Notes under the pieces: model-generated
Told to the model about the DNA's origin: nothing
Databases searched by the model: none
The model's input: only the letters and a program-made list of their open reading frames with translations
Program-made: the position numbers and the translations under genes
Shown: positions 12,201 through 26,272 of the stretch, piece by piece
Layout: every line of letters starts with the position of its first letter
How positions within the stretch are numbered: position 1 is the first letter of the stretch
Origin: Neodiprion pinetum
Lineage: Eukaryota; Arthropoda; Insecta; Hymenoptera; Diprionidae
Reading direction: 5' to 3'
Length of the DNA stretch: 64,000 bases
Assembly (NCBI RefSeq): GCF_021155775.2
Contig: NC_060232.1
Coordinates: 13,180,251-13,244,250 of the forward strand

Positions 12201-15200
12201 TATCACGACTGCAGTTGAAACCACTGTAAGGACGGTACCATTTTGTGCCTGTGCACAAGATTTTTAGAGAACAACCAAATTCGAGGGTTACTTACTTTTG
12301 CCACCTGATAGCGTATTGCTAGTCATCAGAAAATGTGAATGTGAAGTAAAAGAATTGTGAATCTTGCGAGTGATGAAAGTTTACCACCTTCAGGCTTTCG
12401 ACAAATGTGTTTTATCATGAACGAGCAATAATTTGATTGATCAAAAACCAACTCGTGTATTGTTACACGGGTGTAATCTGTGCAAGGCGTGCCGAGCAGA
12501 GGCTTTCGTTGGAAAGTGATGGAATCGGTCAAGCGTGCAAACGATAAGTCGGAGTCTTACACATGATCTCTTGGTCTCGGGTCTACAGTTAAACAGCACG
12601 TCATTGAGCGCGTCACATCAGTGTAACGTTCTATTGTAGATCAGTTAGGTCAGTACAAGAAACACGGACGATGGGTGAGAGTTCTTGACGTAGAAAAATC
12701 AGGCCATGTCTCTTGCTATTGCAGGGACTTCACTGAGATTGCTTAACGAATGCTGATACGCGCTGTAAAATATTATTGTACATGCGGTACGGTTCGTAAG
12801 CTGCTATTACTTCAGTGAGTAAATGATAGAGACATGAGAGAAAAACTATATCGGGTACAGTTTACACAGTCATAGAGAGAGAGAAGACGGACAAATGGTA
12901 AATCAAAATTACCGTATCAGCAAGACTTGATCGGGCTCATTGATTCAGAATATGTATCAAATTCTATTGTGCGAAATTAATTGCCATTACTTCTCCGTTT
13001 TTTGTACTAAAATTTGAGGTGCCAGAAATTTCTAGCTTGTTCATTCCATGTAAATCGTTTAAAGGGTGCAAGGGTTGAACGACTACCTGCTTCCATCTAT
13101 GAGAGATGATATAGAACGTAGAATATTACAAATTTCATCATTCAAGAGTCCATAAATCGGTCAACTTTCAAAGTAGCATTCAATACCAATTTCCAGGTTA
13201 TATTTGCTATCACAACAAATTTAGCGCCCGGCATGTAAATTATTCATGTCAAGTTAAAAATAATTAAATCGCCACAGCATTGTGATAGCTCCTTCTCAAA
13301 CGGTACCATGAATTTAGAATGCAACGTTGTCAAAGTTTGGCAGAAAAATTTCAAACCGTTTCACGAAACTCGTGCAAGCGTTCACTCTTTACTGCATCAG
13401 CAAACTATGGTGATAAAATTAAAACTTCATAATATCTATATGAATAAATTTACCCTCAAGAAGAACCCTCTACAACTGTCCTGACGTCTATAGATTAATA
13501 CTTTAAAAGTGACTAAGAGCATAGCGAAGGAATGAAAGCGAGAGATAGAGAGAGAAATCAAGAAGGATAGCTGGTCTTAATTTACCTCTCGCCTAATCTC
13601 GACGGCACAGACGTTCCGGAGTAGCTAGTAAGTTTGAATTCATCTGAAACAGCGAGCGACGAACCTGGATCCCCAGGGTAATAGTCGACGTTGCATCAAC
13701 TATCGGAAACTTGGCGGAAACTATTCGCCGTTGTAATGGTCTCGATATAGGGGCCACAGTGTATTTGATTTAGTTGCGAGTGAGGAAATGAAAGGGTAAT
13801 AAGTTCCCGGTGTCTATGTTTTGTCCTTTTGATCGCCATTAACAGAAGCACAACACCATCTTTGTGTACAAGTTGAAGAATAGCTTATGCACCCTATTTG
13901 CCAAATGTCCCGAGATAACTTTATACGGAAAATTAGCTGAAAAGTGACGTTTTCCCGCCAGTGGACCAACAATACAGCCTCGCTACCATTTCAACGTTAA
14001 TATGCTCGAATCCGATGTCTGCATTCTTTAACGTATGGCTCAACAAGAACTTGAAAAATCGTGAGATTGCATATAACAGTACATGATACTGTTACTGTTG
14101 GGTGTTTTCATTCGACGGGTATACTATCTGAATCCATCATAGAGGTCTCACTGCGCGAATATATTTTGGCACACATCACTGTAGTGGTGACGATAATCAT
14201 CAAGGAAAAGAAGAAGAGGAAGAAGATATTAATGAAAATAAACTCCGAATGCAGTGACAGTGATTGTTTTATGTTTCTAAGTTTCTGACACAAGCACCAG
14301 TGAACTTTCAATGAATCTGAATTCAAATCGGACATACAATCGGATCACAAAATCATCGATATCAAAGTGATAATTTAGAGTTTCGAAGGTGCAGTTAAAG
14401 CTATACTTATATCCTTCACGTAGGAAAAATGCACAAGCCACGAAATCGAACCGAGAAAGCCGAGCTATCAACAATTTTAGTGCAACCACATTATTTTCTT
14501 TTTACCTATGCCAAATAATATACCAAGTCTATCAAGCTGATTTATTATTGCTTAATTTGTTCGTCAAAAAATGGACTGAAAGCTTTCGAACATTAACTTG
14601 CCTTCAGATTCCCTTGCAGTTACTCGAAAAAGCACTGTAACGTTATACATTGCAAGTGATTCGGAGTATACTTTACACTTGTAAACAAAATGAAGTTCAT
14701 CGTAATTCACAAAGTATAGATAAACACTTACGTTGGTTTTGCAAAAACTTACAATGAGTGTTATCGCTACTTCTGGAATTACTGATAAATTCAAAACTAA
14801 GACTAACATTTCTCGTGTTTGTCATGTAACGTCAGTGGGATATTTTTTGCGCCAAATTCTAAAGGATAAGCCATATTTGCACTACACACAACACTCGGCA
14901 TGTACTTGCACAAACGTTGATGCTGCTTGCTCTGGAAAAGTAGCACGTCAGTCACGTAATAGATATTAAATGTGACAAAAGTGTAAACAATTTTGGGTCA
15001 GTTAATTCACGAAAATTTATTTGAAAAACACAAAAAAAAAAATAAATAAATAAAACAAAAAATCCGTAAAGCTGTACGGCTTGTTTTTAGATGTTCAGAG
15101 TTAGAGGTCACAGTTTCAATGTAAGACTCATTGTTGATCGCCGAATTATGGGTACTTACCCAAGTCCGGTATGAAGAAAACGCAAAATATAAGGGCAGAA

Positions 15201-16420
15201 GTGACGCGCAACCCCGTCGCCTCCATTTTCTGTTCTCCAGTTCTCCGCCACTACCACTACCAGACTCTGATCCCGTTCCCGTTGATGGTGCACGCACACA
15301 CACGAGGCTTACCCGCGCACTTACATCGATCTGTAATCGAAAAAGTCACCCATTCGTTACCATTGAATTAGTTATTCTTGTTTTTTTTTTTTTTTTCTTT
15401 ATAACTATTTTAGTCGGTTTTATTCATTTTTACTTTCATGTTCACAACCGGATGTATCCGGATTTTTATTATACTCATCCTCACGAACTATATACATCTT
15501 ATCTGTACGTTGATGGAAGTTATTCTACCATTTTCCCGTATTAAGTATGTCACAACAATCGGTGTTCTGTAGCCAAAACTTTGTTCTGCGAGTATTTTTC
15601 ACACAGAATTCATGATGCTAAACAGCTCCCACTGCTCAAAAAGATTCTACATATTTTCTTGCGTTTAATTACCTTTACCAATTGTTACGGTAACGCGACT
15701 GAATAATCATTAGTAAATTTATAATTTTTATGGCATAATTTTTTTTTCTTTCAACAAACAAATAAACAACAAACTAATATTTTTGTAGACAGTGTAAAAC
15801 TGTTGAACGTAAACGTTCAGTGGCAAATAGGTTGAGCCTTTTAATTCTCATTCTCTACTCTGACGACAAAACGCCGATGTAGATGACGATTTTTCACCGA
15901 GACCGTAAGACTTCTCAGCTTAATTGTAGTAGCACAACATTTTTAACAATAATACAGTGGTTTAATCCGATTGTTATTTTGAAAAATCGATCAAATCCAT
16001 TTTCAAACATTTCGGCGGTGTTCTTGAGGTGAATATATATTTCTGTTTTTGTTTTCACTTTGACGAAATGGTGAAGAATGAAAAATGACGGAAATAAAAG
16101 AAAATTAAAACAAATCCGTTAACTCAGGAAAACTGCAGGGATACTGTCAACAAGGCTGTCAGACGAAAGTGGCGGGCGATGCGAGCAGAGCCGCTATACC
16201 TAGTTGTTCCAGAAACCACTGCGCGTCACGCTACGAGCTTCGGCCAAGAAAGGACTGAAAACGGTAGACGGGACATGTATTGGCTTGGTGGAAAGCTCCG
16301 CCCTTCTACTGAGGAGTGGGAGGACTCTGCGGAGGGCGAGCTTGCGCCCTCGTCAGAACATCTACGCGTGGCACAACCCCTTCTTCGCCTTTTTTCCAAC
16401 TGTCTTTAAGCTCTCGCTGG
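9263..16420. other. Gene-free stretch with a few chance-length ORFs
   Basis: I found no convincing exon. Two open frames of about 140 codons (10,527-10,949 on - and 11,128-11,550 on +) have no recognisable domain and are about as long as chance allows. CpG-richer islands at about 13.5-13.7 kb, 15.2-15.35 kb and 16.15-16.4 kb are unexplained. Confidence 0.4.
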
Positions 16421-16541
16421 TGCTCGATGCAATATAAGCTCTTAGGCCGAGTTTCCACTGCATTTTGCCCAGCCAGCCCCACGGTGACTCGACGCGCCCT
16501 TGCGGCGAGCGAATATTGTTTCATACATAGGTAGACAGGTA
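16421..16541 (+). promoter_or_regulatory. Possible promoter and non-coding first exon
   Basis: A CpG-rich patch contains a TATA-like ATATAAG at about 16,432. Roughly 100 nt later comes a near-perfect 5' splice site, GACAG followed by GTAAGTATAA (exon end about 16,540). No ATG-initiated frame of note lies between. This fits a transcription start with a non-coding first exon, but no partner exon is identifiable in the window. Confidence 0.18.
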
Positions 16542-16949
16542 AGTATAACGCTGCACAGTTCGCATTTCCGTCTAACGCGCATATATTACCCGGTACACAC
16601 GTGTGTCTACTCTATGTAATACGCGTAGTTCTCGGTTGGAAGATGGCCGCCGGCGTGCAGCTGGTCATCGCCAAGAGATATCCGGAAGCACTTTGTGCCA
16701 CTTGAGTTTTCTGCAATTTCTCCAAAAGCTGTCTCATCGATCCCTGAAGCGCGTATCCCAGATCTTTTTCGGGCGATTACACCGCTGGTGTTAGAATTTT
16801 TAACCCATTTACAGGGCGACACGTAATTTGGCCTGCGTGTAGTGAGAGTCCGTAGCTGAGTTGTGCATGAAAAATGACAAAGCTGTGATGCAACAAAGCT
16901 GGCGACAGCGCATCCGTTTGGTGAATATATCCTTCCTTACCGCCGATTG
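16542..16949. other. CpG-rich stretch without a supported gene
   Basis: Sequence downstream of the putative first exon. Short open frames on both strands are unsupported. Confidence 0.35.
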
Positions 16950-17300
16950 ATTTAAATTTTGAATATTGGAAGCCCAATTTTAATGCATCCGAAAGCGAAA
17001 TTTAAAAATTCAAAATGGCTACTCCAATATGGCGATCAAAAATGTATAAAGTTACTTGATTTTAATAACCCTTGGAACCCCGAATATTTTACAAACGCAG
17101 ATTATGGCTACATGTTTGAATTCGAAATTTGAAGTAGCGGATCCGAAGAGTCAGCCGCGTTAGAATTCTGAATTTCGATTTCATATCGTAATCAAAGACC
17201 TTAAATATCCTTGAGTATTAAGTCTTATCCAAATCAAATAACATCTTACATTTTTGACCACCAAATTGGGATCTGCCGTATTGAATTTCCAAATTTACAA
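16950..17300. repeat. Dispersed repeat with ATGGCGGATCC-type core, copy 1
   Basis: Short blocks such as TTCAAAATGGCTACTCCAAT, AGCGGATCCGAAGAGTC and GGGATCTGCCG recur around sentences of the type found again at 57,270-57,500 and 61,040-61,260: a GGCGGATCC-like core next to AATTCGAAATTTGAA and GGTCGC / TTTTTG phrases. The boundaries are fuzzy. It does not code for protein. Confidence 0.55.
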
Positions 17301-18039
17301 TGAAGCAATCGGTGATAACGTAATATAAACATATGACACGAATGGACGATTTACTGCATCAAAGCTTCGTCATCATGCGCGATGAAGAAATTTATACCTA
17401 CCATCTTCATTATTCACGTGCAGAATGCCGCTACGGACTTACTATTCGCGAGTTACGGGACATTTAGTATTTACACAGCGCGTGCAAAATGGACAGATTA
17501 CGTCACGTGGCAACAGCCAGGTATGGCATACGACGGCGTTTTTCCATTTTTAATCGTAATTATCTTTTTCCTTTGACTTTCTCGTCGGCTCATTCGTGCT
17601 TGACAAACTTCAAGGAGAAAGTGTGTAACGAAAGTGATCACAGTGTGTATAATCGATGGTGAAAAAAAATTGAAACGCATATTACGATTACAAACTCGTT
17701 CTTACATTTTCACTGTTCTTGTGCGAGGGTAAAAAAATTATATGAGAATAGGGTTTACGGAAACGGCCGTCAAGATGACATGGTCATAATATCATAAAGA
17801 GTATTATGCCTATACGAATTACCAGCAGACCGTTGTGTTTCCACCCAGAAATATTTTCAAATGATTTGTCTGGCAAAATTATTAAACTTAGCCATATGCT
17901 GTCACGGAGTTTTTTTTAGAGTTCATCGAGACCTTGAAAACTGTTCAACATAACTTTCATGTATTTGCAAAAGTTTAGTCAGCGTTCGCGTAATTGTATC
18001 TCGTTCTGACTTGGTTTATAAATATCGGTATGTTTCCAA

Positions 18040-18200
18040 AACTATCAATCTGGCTGTAACGAAAGATAGCCTAAGAGTTGTCCAGACGCTATAGTTATCA
18101 AAAAAAAAAAAAAAAAAATTAAAATCGGTTCACTAGTTCTAGAGTCTGGAATTGTAAGTAAGACAAACGGTCAGACAGGCAGAGATATTGAGTTTTATAC
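18040..18200. mobile_element. Possible 3' tail of a non-LTR retroelement
   Basis: An A-run is followed by AAAATCGGTTCACTAGTTCT and then by a CAAACGGTCAGACAGGC segment. Phrases of this kind are typical of the 3' ends of RTE-like insect retroelements and of SINEs derived from them. No reverse transcriptase lies nearby, so at most a short tail remains. The assignment rests on pattern recognition alone. Confidence 0.25.
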
Positions 18201-21200
18201 CGAGAGATTTTCTTGAAATGACATGCTAGTAGCATGCGCGATCCAACTTGCTTAATTTTGATTGGCTGACGTCCGTGCTCGCTCAAATTCCCTAGAATCG
18301 ACTGGTTGACAAGTTAGAATCAATCATAACCTCTCGCCTTTTGAGAACGTCTGTTTAAAACCTTCTTTAACCTCCAGCTAAAGGATTAGAGACCCTACTT
18401 TAAGCCTAAACTTGGTAAATCGAGAAATTTCGGACATTTTTAGCGTCAAAGTAGGGGTTAATATTGTATTGAGATAGAACCTAGTTTACTGTCTTTAAAC
18501 CCTACGTAAGAGCTCCTTAAAGTAGGCGCTAAACTTCAACTCAGTCATTCTGTCTACCGTGTTAATAACATTTTTACGAAGTTGGCTACGATTATAAACT
18601 AGACCAGTTGGAATTGTCGAGTAGGTTCTTTCCAGAAGAACACTCGGTATATGTAAAGATATACTTAGACCGGAACCAAAAATATTTCGTCGGTTCATCG
18701 TTTATATCTAAATGTAACATTGAAACTTATATTATCTGTTAATTTTTCGCATCCATGAGTTAGTGTATATAATATTGTTTTAGAATACTGATGGGTAATT
18801 TAATAATTCAATGGTATGCATAATATATGATAAGTAGGCGTGTAGGTACTCGCAGTCCATAAAATTTAATGACAGTGAAAACGGAAGAGTTCCTTGTTAA
18901 CACAAAACGGATTTTAACTTTCGTGTGACATAGTTCACATAATGGCACAAGTTGCTGAAATAAATATCATGTTTATTTTAGCTAAACTCACCAGTGAAGC
19001 TCATTATCGCAGAAATGATAAAACGAGTGATTCTATTCTCAAATATCTGATGTCATTGTTTATGTTAAAGGTTCAAGATTACCTGATTCTGATTGATGCG
19101 AAAAATTAATTACTGTACCATTGAATCTTTGAGATTATACGTTGAAACTCAAACGGTTCATAAGATATAAGCCTCGGTTTAGAAAGCAATTTCATATAAA
19201 TTCGTATGAAAAGATAAACTATTAACTTTACAACAAAAATTAAAATGACACTTTTGTAGAGAATATCATTCTCTTATAAAATACTTTTAGGGTCAAGTAA
19301 GTATAATTGTATGCATATGGATGGTGAATTTTTCTTTTCTGAAAGTGACAATCTCAAGTAATTGAAAATGGAAATATTCTAATTCCAAGAACAATCATTT
19401 AAATTGGATCAACATTCATAAATAAATCAACTTTTATAATTACGTATTACATCGTTGTGTTGCGTCTTCACCTTCAGTCAATACTTTTTTTCAATTTCGT
19501 TCTCACATTCTTCCACAGATAAAGAAAATCCCATTTTACAGTTCATGCTTATCTCAAGTTAAATATCATAAAACTTTGGGAAATGATAGGGCTTGTGATT
19601 CTGCTTATGTGTTGACCGAGACAAGTATGGAAAATTGAAGAAAACTAAAGTGTTTGCAGCTAGTTTTCACTCGATTCGAGGTTATGGTAGGATGCTGCAG
19701 CTAATTCAGATATTTTCGTTGCATTTTATCATCAAGTTTCAGTACTTTTCTTAGTCAACTCACAAGTGCAACCATAGGCCCTATCATTTGCCAAAGTCTG
19801 AAGATCTTTCATTACTCAGTAATTAAAGATAAAGATTTGTAAAATGCGATTTACCGTAACTGGCAGAGGTGTGATATCCCCCCTAGTCACCCATTCGTCC
19901 AACACTCTCAAGACTCCAAACATCTCTTGTTCGATATCCAAACTGAAATCTTTCCTCTTTCCTTCAACGAACATCTCCTACTCCGCATCTCAGAACTATA
20001 CTCTTGATATCCTTTACGATAAATCAATCATACAATCAATGATTCAACATCAGTTCCTTCCATTTCCCTGCATTTTTTTACTTTCGCCAATCACTTTTAA
20101 GTGCGTGTATAGGTAATGGATCGTACGAATCCAAAATAGGCTGTAGTAAAAGCACGGCTCGGTGTGGACGACAGCCATCTACCCCGTAACAGTTATATGA
20201 ATGGAAATTGATTACGTGCAGGCTTTCAATTTTCCTTTAAATGCACACAAGAACTCTGGTACCAATCCAGTTAATCTGCCATAACTGACATATGATTCAA
20301 GTCTACACCATTGATTAATTCATATACTTGATATATTATGGCATTACAAGAATACTCTATTTCACAATATTTATATTGTACATGAAATTTTGAATAAAAC
20401 GATGATTTCTATGAAACATTCGAAATACTAATCATTTTATCTCAAATGAATTCCTCATATGGTCGGCATTGTTGTTTTTCAATATTACGCTCTCAAATGC
20501 TGCCCTAAAATATCGCTGTTGAGTCATGTGATGGGTCTAATGCATTACTACTCAATATCGTAACCACTTACTTAATATTTGTATATTTTAAAATTAGCTA
20601 ATTTGAGTTATCCTTCAAAATTTTAAGTATACGGTTGTGCCGTGCAAAATGTCAATAACCTTATACGCAAAAATTGTCAAACATAACGGTAGTTTTCGTT
20701 TTCATGAGCTGAAAAGTCTCGAGCTCTTCAATTTGATAGAACTTTTGAAAATTGAGAATGTAAAATTTGTCGTTACAACGATTACGCTATTTTTACGTTA
20801 AACCTACGTTTTTCTAAGGGCTAAAGACCCCTCTGAATGATCCACCCGCACTTTCTCTTTAACTTGAAAAAAGTGTCCAATCGTGCCGATAAAGCCTAAG
20901 ATGATTAACATCGTGTCGAATTTATCGCCTGGTTCACGTGATCAATCATGAGATCAGATTTTTTCGAGCTGTTCCAACAGCGTCGCTGCTTGCTTGGCGC
21001 TCATTCACGGAAGGTTTCATGCCAAATTGCCCAGCCTGTGAACCTGACTATTTCGAGAAAAAAAAAAAAAAATTTCTCAACACACGACAATCTTCACCTC
21101 AAGAACAACGAAAACAAATTGTCCCTATTTTTTGCAATCACTTTTAAAAAAATTTAATACAAATTATCAAGCTCCGTCAAAACCTTAATGAATACATTTT

Positions 21201-23699
21201 TTTTTTTTTAATCTAGACGAATTCTGGATTCTAATCGATGATTCCTAGACCAAAACGGGAGTGGGACACCAGATTTTTATCTTCGCCGGAAGTTCTCAAG
21301 TTTTTCGTCTCAATAATTTCAACATAATTATGGTTATTACGTTTTTTTCTGGCCTATCATTGTTTAATTGTGAGAAATGCTAAAAAAAATCCTATCATAT
21401 ACAATATTTTCTTATTTCTGTTAATTTCTTTGTTCCGATTAAAGAATGTCGCATTGTACCCTCGACAAGGAAAATATATGAATAAAGTCGGTCCGTAAAT
21501 GCAATTATGAATCGGCAGTATCGCTACAACTCAGAGTACGTGACGACAAAGAAGATTACAAAGTTCCTCGGTGGAACCAGCGAGTAGCGTACCGTGCCGC
21601 AAATTTTGCAAACTTCGCTCGCTCAAATCACATCAGTTATATCACGGATCCGCGTTATTGGGCGGATCGTGAGGCGGCGAGGGGACAAAAAAGATCGCTA
21701 CTGCTGGTGCACGGGAAATTCTCAGGAAATAAGAGAAAGCTCGTCCGTGCGCTGCGAAATAAGGTGGCAATGCTGAATTTCAAATTAGTTATTCGGTACT
21801 TCACGGCTCAGGAGTATCCCTTTACAATATCTCCCTTTCCCGTCCCTTTTCGCTCCCGAGTATCGCCGACGTGCCGGTCGAGAAAAGAAAGCTTTCTTGA
21901 GAACTCGAAGGGCGAACATGATTGGCCGAGAGCTTTGCTTCTTGGGACGCTGTGTAGCCCTTGTTGTCCGTGATAGACACAAGGAAGACCCTGCAATTAA
22001 ATATATGTATACATATACCAGCCGCGATCAAGTCAGTTCTGCTCATTTGATCTTTCAAACACCCCTCCTCGCCCAAGGTGAATTAGGTCTTGGAAGGTAG
22101 AGACAAAAAAAAAAAAAATGGTCAAGTTTTTATCAGTCTTCAAGAATCGATAGATATTTCAGTTTCCTGATCTTCAATTATTTCTACACTGGGCCATTCT
22201 ACCGATTCTTACCCGGACATCGGGCATCAAACAATCGATTCTCCTGCAATTCTTGTAGATGTATATGGTATAAATTTTATATGTGTGGGGCATTCCACGT
22301 CAACTCAGTAAACGGTTGGCCATGACATTTTTTATTTTATCAAGGATTTTTTCAACGTCAGTACGACCCTTGAAAACCTTTCAAAAAAATATTACCGTTT
22401 TTTTAATCACTCGTCTTTACTATACAAATTTTTAAACCCATGTCAAAAACACCCGAATTAATTGTTATGAACCAAGAAAAATAACATTCAGTTTAAGAAA
22501 TGGAATATTTTCACGCAAGATTAACAATGGAAGGACAATTTTTTGTGTTTTTTCGTAAAATCATTATATTAATACTTTTGTCCTGTTTTTTTTTGTCTTC
22601 AAATCTGTTCAAAATCTATTCTAGGGTCTGACGAAAATCGTTACTGTATTTTAGAAATAGAGGAGCAATTGAAAAAATCAGTAATCAAATTGGAGATGCG
22701 ATATGTATTAGAATTGCGTTCATTTTACATAGTAAGATGATCTGTAAATTTTAGCCCTTCAACTCTATTGGTCATCAAGGAAAAAATGATTATTTATTTT
22801 GTGTGAATTGCAATTGTGTGGTTAGCCAAAAATAGATACTTTTGAATAATTTTACCAAGCGATAATCATATATTGAATATTTATCGAGTTATTATATTCG
22901 TAAGCTAGGAAGATTCATGTAAGAACACAAAAATAGAAAAAAAAGGAATTATAAACAAAATTCTAGATGCCGATGCTTAATTTCGAATCTATACGATGGC
23001 TCATTTTATTCAAAAGAATATTTTCCAAGAAAGAAATTTCAAGACAACATCACGTTGGCGTGGTTAAATATTTTATTCTAGAACATTGCGTCGATATAAA
23101 TTATAACAAACAAATTTCTATATTGAATTGAATACTGAAAACCCATTTGTATCCTAGAAAAACGGAAAAACGGAGTGCTGAAGGCAAATAGATTTTTAGT
23201 TGCATTCAATTCAATTTGAAAAAACTTTTTATCTCAAAGAAATAAAGCTAAATTTTTTCAACGAAACGTGCATTTGTAAGATTGAGAATCTTCATCAGAT
23301 CAACTAAATATTTACCAGCGGCAGATAAACTCTCTACTACATCAATATACAACTCAACTTTAGTTGCCTCTAGCACTTCATTTTTTTGCGTATACCCGAT
23401 TTTTAACCGATTTTGAAGCGATTTGAAACGAAGTATCGATATCTAGGCTTTTGTTAATAACCACGATATTTTTTGCATTTATATTTTTAGAGAGATCTTT
23501 GTAGCTAATACAAGTATAGTATTTCAATAAATAGTATTAGTTTTGAAAAACCGGTAGAAATCACTTTCTCATTTCATTGTCAGGTATATTGCGCAAAATT
23601 CACTTCTATCATTTCGGGGTGATCAGAACGCATGTTTTTTTATATCTCAGAAGATAAAAATTGTCCAATTGTTCCATACTCGCGTGCGGAGTTTTATCA
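18201..23699. other. Gene-free stretch
   Basis: Mostly AT-rich. A CpG-richer island at about 21.5-22.0 kb has several short overlapping ORFs on both strands, none recognisable. The phrase GGGGCATTCCACGTCAACT at about 22,287 resembles a transposon terminus, but I found no matching inverted end. Confidence 0.4.
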
Positions 23700-23710
23700 T
23701 CGCATCGAAT

Positions 23711-23922
23711 CGATATAAAGTGAGGAGCATGTTCACGGACTCATTACGGGCTGTCAAATTTCGCCCGCATAGCCTCCGGGTCACTCTATTGTCTTGTCAA
23801 TCTTGAGCAGGATATGTGGTCGAAGAGTCTGTGAACTAGAGGAAAGTCGACTTTACTCTTAGAATCCATAGTAAATATCACAACATAGCTATGGTGCGAA
23901 CATATCAAATTTTCGCAATAGG
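23711..23922 (+). promoter_or_regulatory. Possible TATA promoter and short first coding exon
   Basis: A consensus-like GATATAAAG at about 23,711 is followed by some 180 nt without features, then by ATG at 23,892. A ten-codon frame (MVRTYQIFAI) ends at an excellent 5' splice site, CAATAG followed by GTAAGTGC at 23,923. A first exon encoding the start of a signal peptide would look like this. A downstream AG near 24,393 would continue the frame for about 65 codons to a GT near 24,570, but that product has no family I know. The candidate stays weak. Confidence 0.2.
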
Positions 23923-25765
23923 TAAGTGCAAGTATATCAAATAATATAATCCGGAGCCTGGCAGTTTCGAAACTCGAAGCAATTCGAAAAATTCTTGCTC
24001 GATCAAACGAAACCCAAAATCACTTTGTTACAAAAGCAGGATGCAAAATGCAAACAAAATCAATATATCGATCTCTGATCAAATTTACGTACAAATTTTT
24101 CTAACAAATAAAATGCTTCACAATCTGCTGTTATAAGATCAGACATGTTGTTGTTTCGTCCAGAATTTTTTCGGAAACTACGTTGAACAATTTAACGGCT
24201 TGTGTATCCTCGGCTGAAGCCTAAAATACCTACTGTGGAAGAGAAGATTTGTCTAAACACGGATTCGAACGGATTTCATAATTGCGTACAGTCAAGAACA
24301 TGATAACATGGCCATGAAATTAGCAGTGAGCCATTACATCGTTACAAGTATTCGTATACACTCAGATATGACCCGCCATGGTCTTAGATTTTTTCAAATT
24401 TTCGAACTCAACGCATTTTATGGACAATCCGTACAATTTCCTGCCTTACTCGGAAAATTTTCATTTCGAACAAGCAAGACCATTCATGCTAAAGCCTTTC
24501 CTTCCAAGACATCCTGTAGTAAACAATACACCGACAGACAATTTGATTATGTCGATACTCGATATGAAGCACAGGTGCAAAGACTGTTCCTCATAAAAAA
24601 TGGAACAAGGCACCGGTGGTAAGAGGCAGGCAAAGATTAGTGTCACCCAATTTGAACCGAGTATTCTGGTTATATACATGTATAGGGATATCAATTTGCC
24701 AACCATTAGCGACTCGGTCTAACACCGGGGCCATCCACCACCTTTAAAACGTTTTCTAGAAAATAGTCGGGTCGATATGCATTAGCATGTAGTGAACGTG
24801 GAAACGGATTGACAACCAGTCAATAATGCCGCGCTATGGTACAAAATTTTAATCTTCTCTTTTTGTACATTCTCTTTTCTACTTCCTATCAACCAAAGAC
24901 GATAGACGTAATGTATTGGTCTCAGTCAAAAATCGATTTTTGTAATCCCAATCAGTTCTTACATCTTTGGGTCTCTGGTATCCGAAAACAGATCTTCAGA
25001 AATACTTCGTACATCGGTTTGTCCGTCGGAAATCTGTTTGACTGTCCCGACAATCGTCCGCAATTGTCTCGGAAACCGCCTCAATTTTACAATCTTAAAT
25101 TTACAGAACTTTACGTTCAGATAATAGGCGTGAAAATGTGATAGGCGCACATTTACTGTACAAAAGAGTTGTCAAATTACGAAATCAGGTTGCGAAATTA
25201 TAAATTTCGTGCAACGGAGTAAAGTACTATACATTTCCCTTAAATTGAAAATAAAAAAGTTTAATTTTACTAAAATTTACAAGAAGAACACAATAAACAA
25301 TTTTAATTCGCTAAATTGTGTAGTAAATTTGCTTTATTGGTAAATTGAATAAACAGCCAACGTATGATGCATTCACTTATCCACGTCCGAATAAAACTTC
25401 CAATACAGTGTAGGAAGTTCCATAAAGAAATTTTCAACAGTATAACCTTGTGACGTTACAACGCCACAGCACAAACAGCGAATTATAACGATTTCTAACT
25501 TCACCTGTATCTTTCTTGTGTCGTGAACAAACAATATTACAATACCCTGAAGTGAAAATTTCTACCAATGATTCTCGTTCTGTTAATTTCTGAAAGAACC
25601 GCGTGTAACCTAGCCTAGTGTGTAATAGTTGAACTATTAATATACATAGTAGGAACTGTCAAATAAGTACCATACCATATAATACGTTCTCTCTAGGCAG
25701 CAATTTTATACACATGAATTGTTTGTTTCACGGGGTGACTCACGTTGTTCTATTGTTAGATTATA
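23923..25765. other. No supported gene
   Basis: Two overlapping frames at 24,308-24,622 are open but unrecognised; one could be the second exon of the preceding candidate. Nothing else was seen. Confidence 0.35.
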
Positions 25766-26272
25766 CCGGGTGTCCCATTTTAACGTACCACCTGATTTGT
25801 CTCGAAAACACTGCTCCGATCGAATATTAAGTCGAATAAAACTTTTAGAGTTCGAAGGAGGATGTTCAAAGAAAATTTTGGTTTTTTGTCTGAAATTACA
25901 CACATACGCACACATTACACACACACATTTAAACATGGTATGTTTAGCCTTTACCTCCTCGTGGTACATAAGTACATTCTGGGTAGCGCTAATATAGTCG
26001 AAAATAGTGTCCTTACTTAAAAATTACTAACTTTGTCGGAAAAAATTTCATACAAAAGTTGTTCGCTGTGATATGATTAATTTTTTGGTAGAACAAAAAC
26101 TTATTTTTCCATTTCAAACAAACGAGTCTGCCATCTTAACGCCGCCATTTTGAATTTTGGACCAGAAACAACATTTTTTTTCAACATCCCCCTTCGAATC
26201 CTAAAAGTTTTATATGACCGGAGCAGTATTTTTCGAGATAAATCGAGTGGTACATTAAAGTGGAATACCCGA
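25766..26272. mobile_element. TA-flanked element with long inverted termini
   Basis: The left end begins CCGGGTGTCCCA and the right end, read in reverse, TCGGGTATTCCA. Similarity continues for about 120 bp through the CTCGAAAA.ACTGCTCCG and AAACTTTTAG segments. TA lies immediately outside each end, as expected of a Tc1/mariner-type MITE. The centre holds a CA-rich microsatellite and no transposase. A 12-bp flanking direct repeat is described in the findings. Confidence 0.8.

Noticed and set aside
22280..22300. GGGGCATTCCACGTCAACT as a transposon end
   Set aside because: I found no matching inverted end within the window, so an element cannot be delimited.
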